Shown: in pieces, positions 32,571 through 43,780 of the stretch
Layout: each line of letters begins with the position of its first letter
Position numbering within the stretch: position 1 is the stretch's first letter
DNA from: Symbiodinium natans
Taxonomy: Eukaryota > Sar > Dinophyceae > Suessiales > Symbiodiniaceae
Direction: 5' to 3'
Assembly (NCBI GenBank): GCA_905221605.1
Contig: CAJNDS010000824.1
Location: forward strand, 575,001 to 639,000
DNA: 64,000 nt
Notes under the pieces: generated by a model
Seen by the model: the letters and a program-made list of their open reading frames with translations, nothing else
What the model was told of the DNA's origin: nothing
Database searches by the model: none
Position numbers and translations under genes: made by a program

Positions 32571-32954
32571 GTTTAGGGTTTAGGGTTTAGGGTTTGGGGT
32601 TTGGGGTTTAGGGTTTAGGGTTTAGTGTTTCCGGTTTGGGGAGGGGAGGGGGGGGGGAGGGGGAAGAATGTGTAGGGTTTCAGGGTTTGCGGTCTGGGGT
32701 TCAGGGTGGTGGTTGAGGGCTTAGGGGTCAGGATGCACAGCCCTTCTGGATGCTTGTGGGCTTTGGGGTCCCTCGGGGTTGATGAGGCTGGTGATGGTGA
32801 CGAGGCGAGAATCAAAGGATGCTAAGCCCCCGCCGGAAAAAATCCCTCAAGGTTTCTAGCATAGGGATGAGGTGCCCTCTTGGGCGTCATGTGGGGCTCT
32901 TCTACATCCGGGGTCCTCTCGTGTGAAGATGTCGTTTAGTTGTGGGAGTTGAGA

Positions 32955-33048
32955 GGCGACCTGACCTGGCTTCCGGTGGAAGTGAGTGCCAAGGTTCGTG
33001 GACGGGCAGTATCTCTTACTGCATGTTCTCAGCACCTTGGCTACCTAA
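32955..33048 (+). CDS. Candidate exon RPDLASGGSECQGSWTGSIS
   Basis: TTGAGAG|G acceptor; open for 30 codons, with an internal GTGAGT that could be an earlier donor. Confidence 0.35.
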
Positions 33049-33229
33049 ATCCTTAACCCCTGAACCAAGAAAAGCTACAAACCCCTCAGCCCTAACCCCC
33101 CCTAAAACCTGAGCCCCTGAACCCCTCAACCCTAAACCGCCTAAACATAACCCTAAACCCTGAGCCATAAACCTACTCCCTACTGGTTGGTTGATTCGCC
33201 TCTCTTGAGCCACAGACCCAGATGTTTGG

Positions 33230-33800
33230 CAAGCCCCACATCTTCTTGCCCCTACATGTCCTTTTTCTGTTCTGTTAACTATGTCTTGTAATATATCAAA
33301 TTACTTCCTGATTTTTCCAATACTTTTTTTCTTGAAGCAAAGTTTTTTGTTCTTCAAAAGCTGGGTTTGTTTATATGATAGGGTCTCGGGCGTGCAAAAG
33401 TATGTCTATCGTCTGCATTCTCCCAATCACAGATAAACATGTGAGTGAGTAACCAACAAGTTAAGAATACTAAAGAACGATTGGTGCCAGAAATTAAAGA
33501 TAAACTCTCATCTAGTAATCAAAATATCCTTATAGGTCCTATATTAATCGCGGAAAATACTAACCGATGATGCTTTAAAGCAAGAATGTACAATTATACA
33601 ATGAACAGGTAAATTCCACAGAAGAAGCGGATGAGCACGTTCTACAATATTGAAAAACTGATGATCAATGTATCGACAGAAGTTCGAACCACCATATAAT
33701 CACGAACTATATTTATGAAAAACAATTGTTAAAACAGAACAAATTTCACTACATTATTCAGATATCCCCAAAGCCTCCAACACATCCGAACACAAAGTGG
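33230..33800. other. AT-rich stretch without telomere-like repeats
   Basis: Clearly lower GC than its surroundings, no long frame, no inverted ends seen. Could be a gene boundary or an insertion of foreign or organelle origin; I recognise nothing in it. Confidence 0.6.
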
Positions 33801-34242
33801 AAAGCTCTTCCCGAAAGCCGCCATGTACAGCCTCCCCACCCCCTCCAAACAAAAACAAAAGACTCACGCCTTACGCTAAACCCTAGACCGTAACCCTAAA
33901 CGCTATACCCTAAACCCCCAACCCTAAACCCAAAACCCTACCTCAACCCTAAACCCTCGACTGCCAGCCTGAACCCTAAGCCCTCAAGCACTAGCGCAAG
34001 CCCGAAACCGAAAGGCATATTCTCGAAAGATCTTCCCGAAGCACCCCAAACCCTGCCTAAATGCCTAAACCTTCAACCTGAATCCTAAACCCTCAACTAC
34101 CAGCCTAAGCCCTAAACCCGAAACCTTAAACCCCGACCTTGAACAAACCCTAAACCCTCTGAACACCCTAAACCCTTCAACCCTACACCCTGAGCCCTGA
34201 ACCCTCTAAACACCCTAAACCTTAAACCGAAACAAAAACCAG

Positions 34243-34312
34243 GCAGCTTCAACTTCGAGGTTTTAGGCCGCGCGCTCACGCACGCGGAGATTCAGGCCTC
34301 CGTGTTACAGGG
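34243..34312 (+). CDS. Candidate exon SFNFEVLGRALTHAEIQASV
   Basis: AACCAG|G acceptor after CCCTAAA-like repeats; degenerate TTTAGGG downstream. Confidence 0.5.
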
Positions 34313-34969
34313 GTGGTTAGGGTATGGGAGGGATTAGTGTTTAGGGTATAGGTATAGGGCATAGGGCTTAGGGGTTTCGAGGTTTTTGGGTGTACGGGTT
34401 TAGGTTTCGGGTTTTTTGGGGGTGTGGGGTTTAGGGTATTTAGGGCATTCAGGGAGTAGGGGTTGGGGCGTAGGTAGGGTATTCAGGGGTGTCGGGTTTA
34501 GTTTAGGGTATTCAGGGTTTAGGGGTGTAGGTTTTTGTGTATTTAGGGTTTATGAGGGTATTTAGGGTGTAGGTTTAGGGTGTAGGCATTAGGGGAATGT
34601 CGAGGTCTAGGGCTAGGGGTTTAGGCGTTCAGGGCTTGGGGGGAGGGTCAATGTGTAAGGCTGCTGGCTTTAGGCTTTAACGGTTTTATGGTGAATAACT
34701 GAAGCGTCTTCGGCAGGGCGGGGGGCGCTAGAGGTCTGGACCTTAGGGCTGTACGGGTTTAGGGTTGTAAGGGTAGGGCTAACATGTAGGTAGGGTAAAA
34801 CTCATACATCTTAAGCCTTAAACCCTAAACCCGTAAGGTTTGGCTTTAGGGTTTTGGGGCAGCGCGGGCTCACGACTTTCGACCCTTACTTGAGCTTGCG
34901 GGTGGACACGGCGACCGCTGCTTACGAGCTACTCACGCGAACCTTATGCGCAGCTTATGCCCACCCTGC

Positions 34970-35235
34970 GCGATTTTCGGTTGTGGGTGGCAGATCAACG
35001 GTCGGTGCACGATTTTCGGGAGTGAGCGGCTCGAATGTCAACGCAGTATGCGATTCTCGGGTGTGGTGTGTGGTTGCTGTTTAGCATGACAGTTGAGGAT
35101 GTCCTAGATGCGGCTTCTCGCTTCGTTTAGATGGTGTGACATACTGTTTGTTTTCGTGCATGTCGAAGTATGCAAAAGTAGGATGTCATAGATGCATCGT
35201 TTCGCGGCGTTTACATGGTGCTTGGCATGCAGGTT
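34970..35235. repeat. Short imperfect direct repeats
   Basis: GCGCGATTTTCGG-type units about 40 bp apart (34970-35070) and a 50-bp pair at 35098 and 35182 sharing GATGTC-TAGATGC. An open + frame crosses the first set (34854-35084); status unknown. Confidence 0.6.
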
Positions 35236-35252
35236 GCAACAAGAACCCATCC

Positions 35253-35355
35253 CAAGGGTCCATGTACCTTATCATTATATACTTGGGCCCCATAGTCCCT
35301 ATATAGGAAGTAGTTTGATGCCCAAGTATTCCCTATTTGGGTACATGGAATCTTC
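35253..35355. mobile_element. Family-A miniature inverted-repeat element
   Basis: Same ends and internal TATATACTTGGGCCCC segment. Confidence 0.7.
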
Positions 35356-35547
35356 GGGTCGCAGGAAAACCTGTGGGTGGAACTTGCGTTCCTTTTGGGG
35401 ACAGGCTTCTTCGAGCTCATGGTTCATGGTGGAGAACCTGCGTGCAATGTCGCGTTGCATTTACTTGGGGGAAAACTTTTCTGGGGTCGTGGATGGACAG
35501 CGCTCCTTGGGGGGGAAGTCAGCCAGAGGCAAAGTGGATGGGACCAG

Positions 35548-35623
35548 GGCTGCCCCCTGTGGCAGACCTTTTCGTGAAGAAGTGCGCGGCCCTTTGTCCC
35601 TCGACTTCCGCTGTGCGCTGGCG
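35548..35623 (+). CDS. Candidate exon LPPVADLFVKKCAALCPSTS
   Basis: GACCAG|G acceptor; donor TGGCG|GTTTAGGG is the array start. Confidence 0.45.
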
Positions 35624-35760
35624 GTTTAGGGTTTAGGGTTTAGGGATGAGGGTTTAGGGTTTAGGGGTGGGCTTGAGTGGGGGGGGGGGTGCTTGGAGGT
35701 TAAAGGCTATGTATGAGTGGGGTTACAAGTAGGGCAACTGCAATTTTACCTGGAGGGACC

Positions 35761-35885
35761 TGCTTGGGAGGATCCAATAAAAGTAGAGCTCCCAAGTAGT
35801 ACCCTCACATACTACTATCGGGTCGGGTCATTCTTCGGAACCCCAAAAGGGATCTACTTCTTGGATCCTCCAAGGGGTCTGCCCA
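35761..35885. mobile_element. Family-E element
   Basis: Ends GGGAGGATCC / GGATCCTCCAAGGG. Confidence 0.55.
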
Positions 35886-36059
35886 GCTACCCATGAACCC
35901 CTAAACCCTCAACCCCTAAACCCCCAAACCCCTAAACCCCTAAACCCCTCAACCCCCAAACCCCAAACCCCTAAACCCCTAAACCCCAAACCATCAGTGG
36001 GGGTGTTTTGGCTCTGGGCTTTCGAGGGCTTTGCTTCAGACTATCCTCGAGCTGGCCAG

Positions 36060-36104
36060 GCCCTGGATCAGCACATCAAGAAGTGCAAACTCAGCCTCTT
36101 GAAC
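36060..36104 (+). CDS. Candidate exon ALDQHIKKCKLSLLN
   Basis: TGGCCAG|G acceptor; TTTAGGG array right after. Confidence 0.45.
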
Positions 36105-36532
36105 TGAGGGTTTAGGGTTTAGGGTTTGGGTTTAGGGTTTAGGGTTCCTGACCTAGTTCTTATAAAGCAACAAAAGAGTAATTACATACATAATATATAT
36201 ATATATATATATTATTCAAAGTTCCGGAATATCAAGCCGACGAAATTTGTGAATACACACATAGAGGCAGCACGTAAGACAAGAATATTGTGGGAGACTT
36301 TGACATGTAGGTTTACGGATTAAGGCTTCGGGTGTCGAGTTTTGGTAAAGAGCTGCTGGGTGGAAGGCTAGGGCTGTAGCGGGTTCCGGGGGTCCTCGAG
36401 ACTTCTTGGAGGCAAGGGATCAACGCAACACGAGTGCCCTTCAACTCCCTAAACCCTAAACCCTAAACCCTAAACCCTAAACCCTAAACCCTAAACCCTC
36501 CCGGACTCGGTCGTAGGATCCCGCTGCCCCAG

Positions 36533-36590
36533 GCCCACTTCGCCTGTCATCCGCGCTGGAGATCCTCTGCCAAGCTGCCTGCTCGCACTT
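36533..36590 (+). CDS. Candidate exon PLRLSSALEILCQAACSHLP
   Basis: GCCCCAG|G acceptor; another frame open too. Confidence 0.4.
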
Positions 36591-37503
36591 ACCCTCCCAA
36601 CCCTCATGCCCTCCGATTGCCCTATTGCGTTCATACCCGAATGCCATAAAGTTCTATTCATTGATACCCTAATGCCATAAAAATTCTACTATCCTATTTT
36701 CCTGTTTCCCCAATACCCTCGGCCCCACTTTGGGGGCAACCTTGTCTTGGGGGGGTAGGGTGGGGGCAACTTGGGCAACCTGTCAGCCTGGCATGAACGA
36801 CCCCTCCAACCCTAAGATCCCGAAGCCCTCCGACAGCCCTAACTTACTGGTCCTTAGTAGGGAATGAGGGAATCAGGTGCCTTTGTTATCCCCACCCCCA
36901 ATATTATATATGTATATATATATATATGTACATATGTATATATATATATATATCTACCCCTCAAGGGATTACATGGGGAACCTCATTCTCTCATAACAAC
37001 CTGCAAGCACCACAGGAAAAAAAACAGTTACCCACTCGATGCCCAAAATCCCAGGGCAGAGCTTCAAGTCCAATCGCCCTCAACCCTAAACCCTAAACCC
37101 TAAACCCTAAACCCTAAACCCTAAACCCTAAACCCTAAACCCTAAACCCTAAACCTACGTCCTAAACCATAAACCTACTCCTACAAGCGCACCATAGGTC
37201 GGGCAGAACAACCCGACCGCTCGACAGGAGCCGCAGCGGGGGATATTAGGAGTTCAGGATTCAGGGATTATGGTGTTCAGGGTTTAGGGTTTGGGGTTCA
37301 GGATTCAGGGATTATGGTGTTTAGGGTTTCGGGTTTGTGGTTCAGGATTCAGGGACTATGGTGTTCAGGGTTTGGGGTTCAGGGTTCAGGGTTCATGGTT
37401 CAGGGTCCAGGGTTCAGGGTGCAGGGATTGGGATTTTGGGTTTAGGCTTCGGGCTTGGGGTTTAGGGAGGGTTGTGTAAGAACTGCAGTTTTTTTTTTTG
37501 CAG

Positions 37504-37560
37504 GTCGCCTACGTCTCCTTCCTGCGGCACTTTAAGACCCAGAGTGGGGCCCTTCTTCCC
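37504..37560 (+). CDS. Candidate exon VAYVSFLRHFKTQSGALLPR
   Basis: Very strong acceptor TTTTTTTTTTGCAG|G sets the strand as +. Confidence 0.55.
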
Positions 37561-37621
37561 AGAGGCTCCCTTCCAAAACCCCGCTTCAAACCATAAGGAG
37601 TGCCCCCCCTGGTATTTTCAG

Positions 37622-37655
37622 GATACTCTGGAATCATAACCTGCAACACAAGAAG
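37622..37655 (+). CDS. Candidate exon ILWNHNLQHKK
   Basis: GTATTTTCAG|G acceptor, AAG|GTCTAC donor. Confidence 0.4.
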
Positions 37656-37842
37656 GTCTACACCCTAAGCCCCTCAACCCCCCTTAGGGTCTAGGGTTTA
37701 GGGTCTAGGGTTTAGGGTTAGGTTTGGGCAGCTGTTTTTTTTTCTTTGGGGGGGGGGGGGGGGGGGGTTAAGTCGCCAAGTCATGTCAATGGAGCCTAAG
37801 GCCTTTGAGCCCCTAAAGCCCTAAGCCCGGCACGACGTGGAG

Positions 37843-37879
37843 GCCTACAACGCCAGAGCTCTAGAACCGCAACAGCAGA
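37843..37879 (+). CDS. Candidate exon AYNARALEPQQQ
   Basis: GTGGAG|G acceptor, CAGA|GTTAAT donor. Confidence 0.4.
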
Positions 37880-38000
37880 GTTAATAACTCTGGAACCCCT
37901 GAAGCCCCTTAAGCCTTCAAACCCCCTTCTCCTGAACCCCCTAAACCCTAAACCCTAAACCCTAAACCTTAAACCCCCCCAAATCCCAACTCACCTGCAG

Positions 38001-38040
38001 GAGATGGCAGAGCTGAGGCAGAAGGCCACGAAGAAGCTGG
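38001..38040 (+). CDS. Candidate exon EMAELRQKATKKL
   Basis: CACCTGCAG|G acceptor, CTGG|GTGCTC donor; coiled-coil-like. Confidence 0.5.
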
Positions 38041-38225
38041 GTGCTCTGAGGCCAGGATTCAAAGCCCAAGGGCATAGAGGCTGAGGCTTTAGGGTTTAGG
38101 GTTTAGGGTTTAGGGTTTAGGGTTTAGGGTTTAGGGTTTAGGGTTTAGGGTTTAGGGTTTAGGGTTAGGGTTTTTACCCTAAACCCAAATGCTGTAGAGG
38201 CTGCTGGGTTAAAGGGTGTGTATAG

Positions 38226-38286
38226 GGAGATCTTGAGCACCGCTGCTGGTGTAAGAAGGATCCTCTGGTTCGGGGTCAGGCCTAAG
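38226..38286 (+). CDS. Candidate exon EILSTAAGVRRILWFGVRPK
   Basis: GTATAG|G acceptor, CCTAAG|GTGCGG donor, exactly 20 codons plus one base. Confidence 0.5.
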
Positions 38287-38540
38287 GTGCGGGATTTTGG
38301 GGGGGCTGAGGGTTTCGGCTGCATAAGCACTACATCGTCCTTCCCAGAACCACAGCACACCCAAATCCCTTGAAAGCCTTTCCCCCTTCAAAATTTACCG
38401 AAACCTCGCACACCACAGAAGCCACAAGACCAACAGTGCTAGCGGTAGGTACCAGTCTGTTCATACTGGACAATATCGGTAAGCTCAATTGGGTGCGGCT
38501 CAAAAGTCTAGGTATGTAATTGGCTCCCGCGCGTCTTTCC

Positions 38541-38780
38541 GCGACATAGGGTTTGTAACAAAGCCGTTCTGCTTGCGACAAGCACTCCGCGACAAACCTC
38601 CGCGACAAGCCTCCGCGACAAGCCTTTGCGACAAGCCCCTTCTTGGAACTGCATGGGTTTCGTATCTCTTTTTCAAGACAGCGCGAAACAGCCGCGACAA
38701 ACCCCGCGACATACGTATGAAACAAGCGGGCGCGACATACGTATGTAACACAGGCGGGTGGCGGGACACCGCGACATACC
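38541..38780. repeat. Cluster of GCGACA motifs
   Basis: About ten GCGACAA/GCGACAT copies, four in a 13-bp tandem CCGCGACAAGCCT run (38585-38637). Not telomere-like. Confidence 0.85.
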
Positions 38781-39063
38781 CCTATTTAGAGCCACAGCCA
38801 ATTCTCAATACTCTTGAGGGCTCAATATGCATGAATTACTATGCTCATGATAAATGGTAACTAATGGCTCATGACTTATACTTATACCTCAAGATTTCAA
38901 AGCGACCAACGAAAAAACAAAAACAACCCCAAACCCGAAACCCTAAACCCTAAACCTAAACCCTAAACCCTAAACCCTAAACCCTAAACCCTAAACCCTA
39001 AACCTCTAGCAAGACCCAGAGTCCCAGACCCACGCTTGTGCATCAACATCGACCCTGCCCAAA

Positions 39064-39292
39064 CCCCTAAGCCCTGTCTGGGGCTTCACTTGCCTACACT
39101 TTTGGTGCTGTTTTCCTCACGTGGCCCTCCAATCATGCAAGTACACTTTTGGTGTTGTTCTCCTTCCGTCTGGGTATCCAGCCCTCTAATCGTGCAAGTC
39201 ATTGGGGTCACAGGTGACCTCCTCCATCAACCCTAAACCTCTGCTGAGAGTTGCAAGAGACCTAGTGTTGGGTAGTGATCATCGGCATCCCG

Positions 39293-39336
<44 letters not shown>

Positions 39337-40328
39337 ACCGCTGTATGGTGCTCCCAATACTTGAGAACCGGATTATCTGCACTGTCATGTTGTCCTATAT
39401 TATCCTCAACAAAGGACGGCTACTCTACTCGAAACACCCATTCCAATTTGAATCTGCTTCTGTCAGCTTTGCACATGGTAGGTTATACTTTATCAGCTTC
39501 GGAAAGAGCATGCAAAAATAGCGGCGGAGGTGGGTTTGAGAGTTCAGCGTCTGGGGGCAAGGGCTGCACCCCAGAAGTACCCCTTTTATCACGGCTAAGG
39601 TGAACCCTCTTGGGGGTAGCGTTTCTCTTGAGTCCAAATCTGGGGCAAGGGTTTGGTGGTTCAGGGTTCAGAGACCAAAGCATGCTTCCTGGCTACTCTG
39701 GGTTTTGGAGTCTCTTGTTACTTGCCAGCTGAATACCCGCACGAACTCCGCAGAACCCTGGTTCTAGCCGCTCCTGCCATGCCAGGCATATCCAGCGCGT
39801 GCGCATGCAGAGAGGCGGACCAGATGACTGAGTATGTCTAGGAGAGTGGTGTATGGCACGTGTTGGGAGGCTTTTGCCCGCGACGACAAGAAACCCGAAG
39901 CCAAGCCACTGAACTTCCCCATGCCCAATTGCGGGTAGTCGTATAGAACTACAGGAACCAACAGAATATCGGATACCATTCCTGACTGCTTTCCCGCTGG
40001 GCAGAGCGCAAAGTAAAGAGCGTTCAGTCCTGTTTTGTCGCTGGCGGTGGCAAGGCCTTTTGACCAGTGTGTCCCCCCTAAACCCCCCACTCTACTAACA
40101 AGAAGATTGATAATAAGAATGATGGTGATAGTGAGATTATATATAACAAACTGTATAAGTCAATTTTTCAGAATCAAGATAATCATTAATAAATGTATTA
40201 ATTCACCCTTAACTCCACTTCAGGCTAAAATCTCAAGGCTGCATTTAGGGTTTTGGGATCAAGGGCTTTAGGGTGCCAAACCCAAGACACAAAGCGTGAA
40301 TGCTGTGTTTTTGTCTAGCCTTTCTGGA
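39064..40328. other. Long stretch with few repeats
   Basis: Holds an imperfect direct repeat (39094-39141 and 39142-39199), the poly-C run, overlapping open frames on both strands (reverse 39764-40090 is 108 codons) and an AT-rich tail near 40100-40210. No family recognised; real exons possible. Confidence 0.5.
39290..39336. repeat. Poly-C run of about 45
   Basis: Breaks an otherwise open frame into polyproline; probably non-coding. Confidence 0.95.
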
Positions 40329-40481
40329 GGGTTTAAGGTTAGGGGTTTAGGGGTTTAGGGGTTTAGGGGTTTAGGGGTTTAGGGGTTAAGGGGTTTAGGG
40401 GTTTAGGGGTTTAGGGGTTTAGGGGTTTAGGGGTTTAGGGGTTTAGGGGTTTAGGGGTTTAGGGGTTTAGGGGTTTAGGGT
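40329..40481 (+). repeat. TTTAGGGG octamer array
   Basis: About 18 exact 8-bp units. Confidence 0.97.
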
Positions 40482-40537
40482 CGAGGGAACATCTTGGTAT
40501 GAAGCGCATCTGTGTGGGGGGGGGCACCCCCGTCCAG

Positions 40538-40629
40538 GGGACTGCAGTGGTAAGCCGGCGCAGCCTGGACGAGTGGATGCGGGGCCACCTGCGCCGGCGC
40601 CGGGCAAAGGAAAGGGGAGGCCTGGCTGG
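40538..40629 (+). CDS. Candidate exon VVSRRSLDEWMRGHLRRRRA
   Basis: CGTCCAG|G acceptor, CTGG|GTGAAC donor; very basic. Confidence 0.45.
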
Positions 40630-40956
40630 GTGAACCCTAAACCCTAAACCCTAAACCCTAAACCGCCCTAAACCGTAGAGTTTTGGGGTGCAGGCTTCAT
40701 TCCCAGATTGCGCTTCGGTTTCGTCTTTCGCCAGAACCCTGAGCCCTAAGCCCTAGACATTGTACTATATGATACATATGTATTTGTTTCAGTTTGAAGT
40801 TTCGAAGTTGGGCTTTAGGGCTTACCAGGGTGGTATGTAAGATAGAGCTCGAGATAATTTGGTGTTCAGGGTTTAGGATTTGACCATGCAACTGGGTCCC
40901 AAAGTCAGAGGTGCTCAGTTCAGGAGACAGGTGAGGTGTGTGGGCACAAGTGAGAT

Positions 40957-41035
40957 CCTAAACCCTAAACCCTAAACCCTAAACCCTAAACCCTAAACCC
41001 TAAACCCTAAACCCTAAACCCTAAACCCTAAACCC
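40957..41035 (-). repeat. CCCTAAA array
   Basis: 11 units. Confidence 0.95.
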
Positions 41036-41084
41036 TCATCATGGTGTGGGCAGCCTGTGCGAGCTCTCTTTTTGCTGCAGTTAG

Positions 41085-41190
41085 GCAAGGATTCTGCATA
41101 CCTCACTTTGCTGTGCTCGCTTGCCATCCTCGAAGCCTCCACACCGTACATTCCAAATGCTCATCCTTCGGAAATTCTGCTTCTTCTACT
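41085..41190 (+). CDS. Candidate exon KDSAYLTLLCSLAILEASTP
   Basis: CTTTTTGCTGCAGTTAG|G acceptor; 35 open codons, CCCTAAA arrays on both sides. Confidence 0.5.
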
Positions 41191-41601
41191 TCCCCTAAAC
41201 CCTAAACCCTAAACCCTAAACCCCAAACCCTAAACCCTAAACCCTAAACCCTAAGGGGTCATGCTTTCATTCTAAAGCTTATAGGGGCGAATGCAGCACA
41301 CCAGCTCGTCACTTCCCTCTTCAGGGCCCAAAACCTTAAGCCCGAGGCCCTATAAACCCTAAACCCTTGAGGGTTTAGGGTTTAGGGTTTAGGGTTTAGG
41401 GTTTAGGGTTTAGGGTTTAGGGTTTAGGGTTTTCCTAAACCCATAAACTCGAAACCCTCTTAACCCCGTCAGCACGATAAACCTGAGAAACCCTATCAAC
41501 CCTATACACCTTATAAACCCTCTCAACCCTGTCAACCCTAGAAACCTATGAACCCTATTATAACCCCCTGATCAGGCATGGCAAAGCCAGCAAACCCAAA
41601 G

Positions 41602-41670
41602 GTCACACAAGTTAGACGTTTTTCACTGCGGCGGCTTGGCTGCATCCTGAAGATTGTCAATGTTGTGCAG
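41602..41670 (+). CDS. Candidate exon VTQVRRFSLRRLGCILKIVN
   Basis: CCAAAG|G acceptor; ends near GTGCAG|GGGC. Arg every third or fourth residue. Confidence 0.45.
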
Positions 41671-41711
41671 GGGCAGGGACGGCCACCCACAAACCCCTAC
41701 GCCGCCTACCC

Positions 41712-41797
41712 GTAAGCCGTAAAGCCGTAAAGCCGTAAAGCCGTAAAGCCGTAAAGCCGTAAAGCCGTAAAGCCGTAAAGCCGTAAAGCCGTAAAGC
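41712..41797 (-). repeat. CCGTAAAG octamer array
   Basis: Ten exact units of an odd variant, then ordinary CCCTAAA to 41835. Confidence 0.95.
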
Positions 41798-42197
41798 CGA
41801 AACCCTAAACCCTAAACCCTAAACCCTAAACCCTGGCATCTCGCAGAGTCTGAGGGCACTTTCATGGGCCCTTAGGGTTTAGGGTTTAGGGTTTAGGGTT
41901 TAGGGTTTAGGGTTTAGGCAATACGGGGTCCTTCAAAGGGTTCTGAAGTATGGGCCCTTAGGGTATATAAGGGGTATATAAGGGGTCCTCATTTAAAGGG
42001 CCCATACTGAGGGACCATGCAACTACCCTTAGACAGAGCCTCGGGGTTTGGATTTTGGCTTGACTTGGGTCGTGCAACTGGCCGCGCTCAGGCATGCAAA
42101 ATGAGGTTTCGGGTTCATGTGGCTTATAGGGTTGACAAGGGTTTACAGAGTTTATAGAGTTCATAGGGTTGACAGCTTTTTGGGGTTGAGGGTTGAC

Positions 42198-42314
42198 CCT
42201 AAGGGTCCATGTACCTAAATAGGGAATGCTTGGGCCTTGAAGTACATGATCGTACTTCCTATATAGGGACTTTGGGGCCCAAGTATATAATAATGAGGTA
42301 CATGGACCCTTAGG
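42198..42314. mobile_element. Family-A miniature inverted-repeat element
   Basis: Near-identical to 46457 but in addition has an 11-base GATCGTACTTC-type inner insertion. Confidence 0.75.
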
Positions 42315-42426
42315 GGTTTAAAGGGTCTAGGCTTTTTGGGTTGAGGGTTTTTGTTGGGCTCGGGTTTATAGGGTTTATGAGATCCTTATAAACCCTAAAC
42401 CCTAAACCGCCGTGGGGACCCTACAG

Positions 42427-42509
42427 GTGAAGCGTAGGATCCCCGCAACTGCACTGAGCCCAGGCACCCCGGAGTCGGGGACGAAGGTCCTCATTTCGGG
42501 AAGCCGTGG
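42427..42509 (+). CDS. Candidate exon VKRRIPATALSPGTPESGTK
   Basis: CCTACAG|G acceptor after CCCTAAA repeats; GT donors at 42487 and 42510. Confidence 0.45.
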
Positions 42510-42676
42510 GTCTTCTTAGGGTTATTTGGGGTTTAGGGTTTAGGGTTTAAGTTTAGGGTTTAGGGTTTAGGGTTATAGGGTTCTCGGGTTATAGTGTTTA
42601 GGGTTTAGGGTTTATAGGGTTTAGGGTTTAGGGGTTAGGCCTTATAAGGGCCTAGAGTCTATGGGGCATAGGGCAG

Positions 42677-42735
42677 GGGCGTCGGTTGTCGAGGGCTACA
42701 GAGTTCGTTTAGAATGTTTCAGATCCAAGAATCTT
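42677..42735 (+). CDS. Candidate exon GVGCRGLQSSFRMFQIQE
   Basis: GGGCAG|G acceptor; open to TAA. Confidence 0.35.
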
Positions 42736-42788
42736 AAGGGCTTTAGCCCTTAATGCCCTAACCCCCCAGAGCCCTTTGGAGCGTTGAG

Positions 42789-42910
42789 GGGTTTCTTTGT
42801 ATCGCTCTGCCCCCCACGGAGGCGCCGAATGTACGGTTCCGACGCTGTTTCTCGGGCGTTATGCTTGCTCAATCACTCACCAAGACTGAAAGAGTCCAAC
42901 AAGTTCAAGG
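42789..42910 (+). CDS. Candidate exon MYGSDAVSRALCLLNHSPRL
   Basis: GTTGAG|G acceptor; 40 open codons to TTCAAG. Confidence 0.4.
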
Positions 42911-43032
42911 GATTAGGGTTTAGCGGCTTTTCCGCATTACAGGGACGCCCGTTCTGGTGTACCGTCATTCTGTGAACGCGTACTTAGTGTCATTGGTACC
43001 CCAACACAAACTCCGCATAATGTAGATTCTCT

Positions 43033-43168
43033 TTGTGGGTATGCAAAATACAAGAATTTCTTGTGTACTCTAGTGACAAGGACCCGCGCTGTTTGTCATC
43101 GGTGCCATATATACGGCCTAGGAATCCTAGACCCGAATTGAACCGCACTGCAGTTCAGGCTAAAGGAT
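43033..43168 (+). CDS. Candidate coding stretch, two frames open
   Basis: One frame reads [20 protein letters not shown] with a C-x-x-C, another [19 protein letters not shown]. Nearly repeat-free. Frame and ends unsure. Confidence 0.3.
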
Positions 43169-43235
43169 TACAGTTTCAAGGGTTTTGTCGAGCTCAGAGT
43201 GGGTTTTGGGTTTAGGGTAAAATTGCATTTGTGGT

Positions 43236-43380
43236 TTGGGGTTGACCCAAATATGTATATGTGTATATATGTATATATATATATATACATATATGATGTA
43301 TAATGGTATATACATATATGTGTATATATATATGTATATGTATATATATATATATGTGTATATGAATATATATATATATG
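43236..43380. repeat. TATATG/TA microsatellite
   Basis: AT-rich simple repeat; similar tracts at 17990, 26310, 36190, 36905, 44010 and 62195. Confidence 0.95.
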
Positions 43381-43423
43381 CTGCTTTATGGCTTGGACTC
43401 TTTGGGTTGACAGGGGGCCTCAG

Positions 43424-43523
43424 GGCCTTCCGAGCGCGAATGCGATCCCAGATGCGGATGGAAGCCGCGTTCCGAGCAGTAGCTGAGGGGTGCTTGAGGG
43501 AGGGGCCGTGGGATGTTTTAAGG
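43424..43523 (+). CDS. Candidate exon [20 protein letters not shown]
   Basis: CCTCAG|G acceptor; donor near TTTAAGG|GTTTAGGG. 33 codons. Confidence 0.5.
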
Positions 43524-43657
43524 GTTTAGGGTTTAGGGTTCAGGGTTTGAAGGGGTTTAGGGTTTAGGGCTGAGGGTTTCAGAGGTTTAGCGTTCTTGAG
43601 AGTTGTATATCTTTTTTCTTTTCAACAATTCCCACCTTTGTTTAATTGACCCCCCAG

Positions 43658-43780
43658 ATTGCAAGCTCATGGTGGAGAGACGAGTCCATGCAAAACCATC
43701 TTTTTGGTGTGAGATAGGCGGGTCGAGCCCCACAGAACCCAGCAGAAGCCCTGTAGACCTCGACACGCTGATGATGGATG
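43658..43780 (+). CDS. Candidate exon CKLMVERRVHAKPSFWCEIG
   Basis: Pyrimidine-rich acceptor CCCCCCAG; GC donor GGATG|GCCCCT; 40 codons. Confidence 0.5.

Noticed and set aside
39764-40090. Reverse 108-codon open frame
   Set aside because: No family seen and the + frame is also partly open; cannot be supported as a gene.
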